Below, piece after piece: positions 62,290-64,000 of a stretch of DNA of 64,000 nucleotides (position 1 is its first letter; each line of letters starts with the position of its first letter). Origin of the DNA: Schlesneria paludicola DSM 18645 (lineage in GTDB: Bacteria > Planctomycetota > Planctomycetia > Planctomycetales > Planctomycetaceae); assembly GCF_000255655.1 (NCBI RefSeq), contig NZ_JH636435.1:560209-624208 (forward strand), given 5' to 3'. Under the pieces are notes generated by a model. That model was not told the origin of the DNA. It saw only the letters and a list, made by a program, of their open reading frames with translations, and searched no databases. A program made the position numbers and the translations under genes.

Positions 62290-64000
62290 CTATTCACGGA
62301 ACAGGCGGGCATTGGCCCAGATGACACGGTCACCGATGTCTTCGTCTTCGCCGAAGTCGACTTCAAGGCGTAGCTGTTTCATCCCTTTCACCGAAACCTG
62401 GACAACCACCGGCTTGTCCACGGACCGAAAATCCGGTTTTGCGAACAGCTCTTTATCGTCGGCAATGACGCGACAAACGACGCGCCCACGGTCGCCGGCT
62501 TCTTCTTCGAAACCGACGATCGCGCGAAACGTGGCATATTCGCCTGCCAGATCGTAGGTCAGAATGCACCGTGAATGGACGGCCAAACCTCGGGAGTACG
62601 TCTTCCCATCCAGCTTCAGCGGCCGATCGTTCCAGGATTTGTCTTTGACGAACGCCATCTTGCGGTCGAAATACGGAACTTGCTCCACCGTCAGTGGGGT
62701 GAGTTCCGACAGGTTGACCATGCGCGTATTGCGTCCAGTCAGCTCCACGACAGATTCGCGCGGAACATCGACGTCCACACCCCAGCTCGCTTTCAACTTG
62801 AGTGTCTTTTCGTCCAGCGATTGCAATGTGGCGGAGAACAGGTCACCACTGGACATTCGGAAGACCTGGAATGGTCCTTTCCAGCTACGAACCGATGGTT
62901 CGTGCCCCAAGACGAGCGCCTGGACACGTTCCAGTTTGATCGACCGTTGTTGCCCCTCGTAGGTGATTCGCAGACTGCCGTCGCTGAGCCCCTGCAATCG
63001 CCCCGAGATTTCCGCGATTCCGCCATCCTTCGAGAGCACCAGCACAAAATCGTCTTCACCTGGCTTCGCCAGTTGCTGATCAAACTTCGTCTTGACCTCG
63101 GGCTTACTGCCATCAAAAAAGATGCCGCGAATCTGCCCGAATGGAACCTCAAGCTGCGGCAGCCACGAGGTCTCGATTGTGAAATTCTCACTATCCCCAC
63201 GCAGCACGCGGCCATTCAATAGATCGCCACCTTGTGCATAGATCGTGGCGACACGATTCACCTTGGTCGCCAGTTTCTCGACCGGATATTCAGGGTCAGT
63301 CTTGTCGTTCGTATGACTGGTGGCTTTGACCGTTGCCTTGGAATTGCTGTTGTCATCGTACGTGAACGTGACTTCGATTTCCGTTTCGAAAAGATCACGC
63401 GTCGGCGGCTCGAAGTAGAGTTCTGCAACAGATGCCTGTCCCACCCGTTCGACCGCAATCTTCCAGTAGGGGGAATTTTTCACATCGGACCGCCAAACAC
63501 GAAATTGTGGCTTCGAGACAATTGCCACTTGCTTCAGGCCTTTGGCGGCCAATCCCGTGACGTGAAGTTGTACGTCGCGGACACCATTGCCTCCGTCGGC
63601 CGCCCCAATCTGCACTAAATCGACTTCCTTTTGACCGATCCAGTCGATCGCCAGCTTGAATTCATGGGCCAGAACCAGTCGCTGCAGTTCTTCCATTGCC
63701 ACGGTCTGAGGCGGATCGGACTTGATCGTCAATTGTCCGTCTTTGAATTCGGCATCCTTGCCCTGATACTGCTTGTCCTCAATCGTGGTCGCGGTGAATG
63801 CAGGCGGTGACGGCTTAGCGCCCGCGTTTCCCGCCGCCGCATTCGCAGGAGCACCTTGGGCGGGAGTACCTTGCCCAGGCTGTTGCGTCGCGACGACGGC
63901 CTGGACCGCAACCTGTGCGTTCAGTTCTGAGGGAAGATTGGAGAGACCGCCTGCGGTCATGCCAATTGCAACCGCAATCCGCAATCGCCATTGCGAAAGC
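62290..64000 (-). CDS. Secreted protein with C-terminal NPCBM domain, 5' partial at window edge
   Basis: The frame is open to the right edge (the residues before the TTG at 63984 read LSQWR), so the start lies outside the window. A signal-peptide-like stretch is followed by a Gln/Pro/Ala/Gly linker (near 63800-63900). A long repeat-like beta region contains recurring phrases (LQRLVLAHEF, IRGIFFDGSKPE, VQALVLGHEPS, NGRVLRGDSENF against GDLFSATLQSLDEKTLKLKASWGVDVDVP). It ends in an NPCBM domain (KTYSRGLAVHSRCILTYDL, FRAIVGFEEEAGDRG, VIWANARL). A sugar-binding role is plausible from NPCBM. Confidence 0.85.
   Translation of the reverse strand, partial: LSQWRLRIAVAIGMTAGGLSNLPSELNAQVAVQAVVATQQPGQGTPAQGAPANAAAGNAGAKPSPPAFTATTIEDKQYQGKDAEFKDGQLTIKSDPPQTVAMEELQRLVLAHEFKLAIDWIGQKEVDLVQIGAADGGNGVRDVQLHVTGLAAKGLKQVAIVSKPQFRVWRSDVKNSPYWKIAVERVGQASVAELYFEPPTRDLFETEIEVTFTYDDNSNSKATVKATSHTNDKTDPEYPVEKLATKVNRVATIYAQGGDLLNGRVLRGDSENFTIETSWLPQLEVPFGQIRGIFFDGSKPEVKTKFDQQLAKPGEDDFVLVLSKDGGIAEISGRLQGLSDGSLRITYEGQQRSIKLERVQALVLGHEPSVRSWKGPFQVFRMSSGDLFSATLQSLDEKTLKLKASWGVDVDVPRESVVELTGRNTRMVNLSELTPLTVEQVPYFDRKMAFVKDKSWNDRPLKLDGKTYSRGLAVHSRCILTYDLAGEYATFRAIVGFEEEAGDRGRVVCRVIADDKELFAKPDFRSVDKPVVVQVSVKGMKQLRLEVDFGEDEDIGDRVIWANARLFRE

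Overview
The window looks like a chromosomal segment of a planctomycete (Planctomycetales; a Schlesneria/Gimesia-like genome is my guess, not a demonstrated identity). The evidence is lineage-typical protein families: three PSCyt1/PSCyt2/PSD1 cytochrome proteins, five Tat-exported DUF1501 proteins, three Cys-type sulfatases, DUF1080 domains, a TIGR02603-type haem domain, a TIGR03000-like domain and an NPCBM protein. No phage genes, insertion sequences, CRISPR arrays, tRNA or rRNA genes were recognised. One SRP RNA gene was found. Both ends cut a gene: a DUF1080 protein at the left edge and an NPCBM protein at the right edge.

Layout. 1-2494 (+): DUF1080 protein fragment and a dihydroorotase-like amidohydrolase. 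2777-16951 (-): a tightly packed run of seven genes in the order of transcription PSD1, DUF1501, PSD1, DUF1501, DUF1501, PSD1, DUF1501. It is probably one operon for exported haem proteins and alkaline-phosphatase-superfamily-like proteins. 17180-18522 (-): cupin and HAD hydrolase. 18808-24187 (-): DUF485 protein, ActP-like symporter and two sulfatases, a likely operon. 24755-28121: orphan MBL-fold exonuclease, exported PrxQ/BCP peroxiredoxin and a PhoR-like histidine kinase. 28594-33701 (+): YjhG/YagF-type dehydratase and DNA polymerase I, followed by a structured convergent intergenic region. 34082-37421: proline-rich secreted protein, small membrane protein and a lone DUF1501. 37961-40261 (+): SulP-STAS-carbonic anhydrase fusion.

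40463-53828: two paralogous Tat-exported proteins of an unnamed family lie at the ends of this stretch. Between them on the + strand are a beta-propeller protein, an NtrB/NtrC-like two-component pair with a downstream sulfatase, an exported alpha/alpha-toroid protein with an Hsp20 gene, the SRP RNA gene and tadA. The - strand carries pdxA and a SnoaL-like protein. 53928-64000 (-): a large PQQ-type dehydrogenase/multihaem fusion, a glycosidase-like protein with CBM9-like and PKD domains, and a trio of secreted proteins (NPCBM, TolB-like propeller, HEAT-like).

Functionally the window is dominated by exported proteins that probably act on polymeric or sulfated carbohydrate: sulfatases, a glycosidase-like protein, sugar-binding modules, a sugar-dehydrogenase-like haem protein and a carboxylate symporter. 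Housekeeping genes (polA, tadA, pdxA, SRP RNA, pyrC-like) are interspersed. The most promising regulatory lead is a -24/-12 type promoter candidate at 47983-47997, about 2 kb downstream of the sigma-54 activator gene and just upstream of the toroid/Hsp20 pair. A diverged intergenic repeat with a co-varying mini-hairpin occurs at two places (24668-24742 and 34965-35052).
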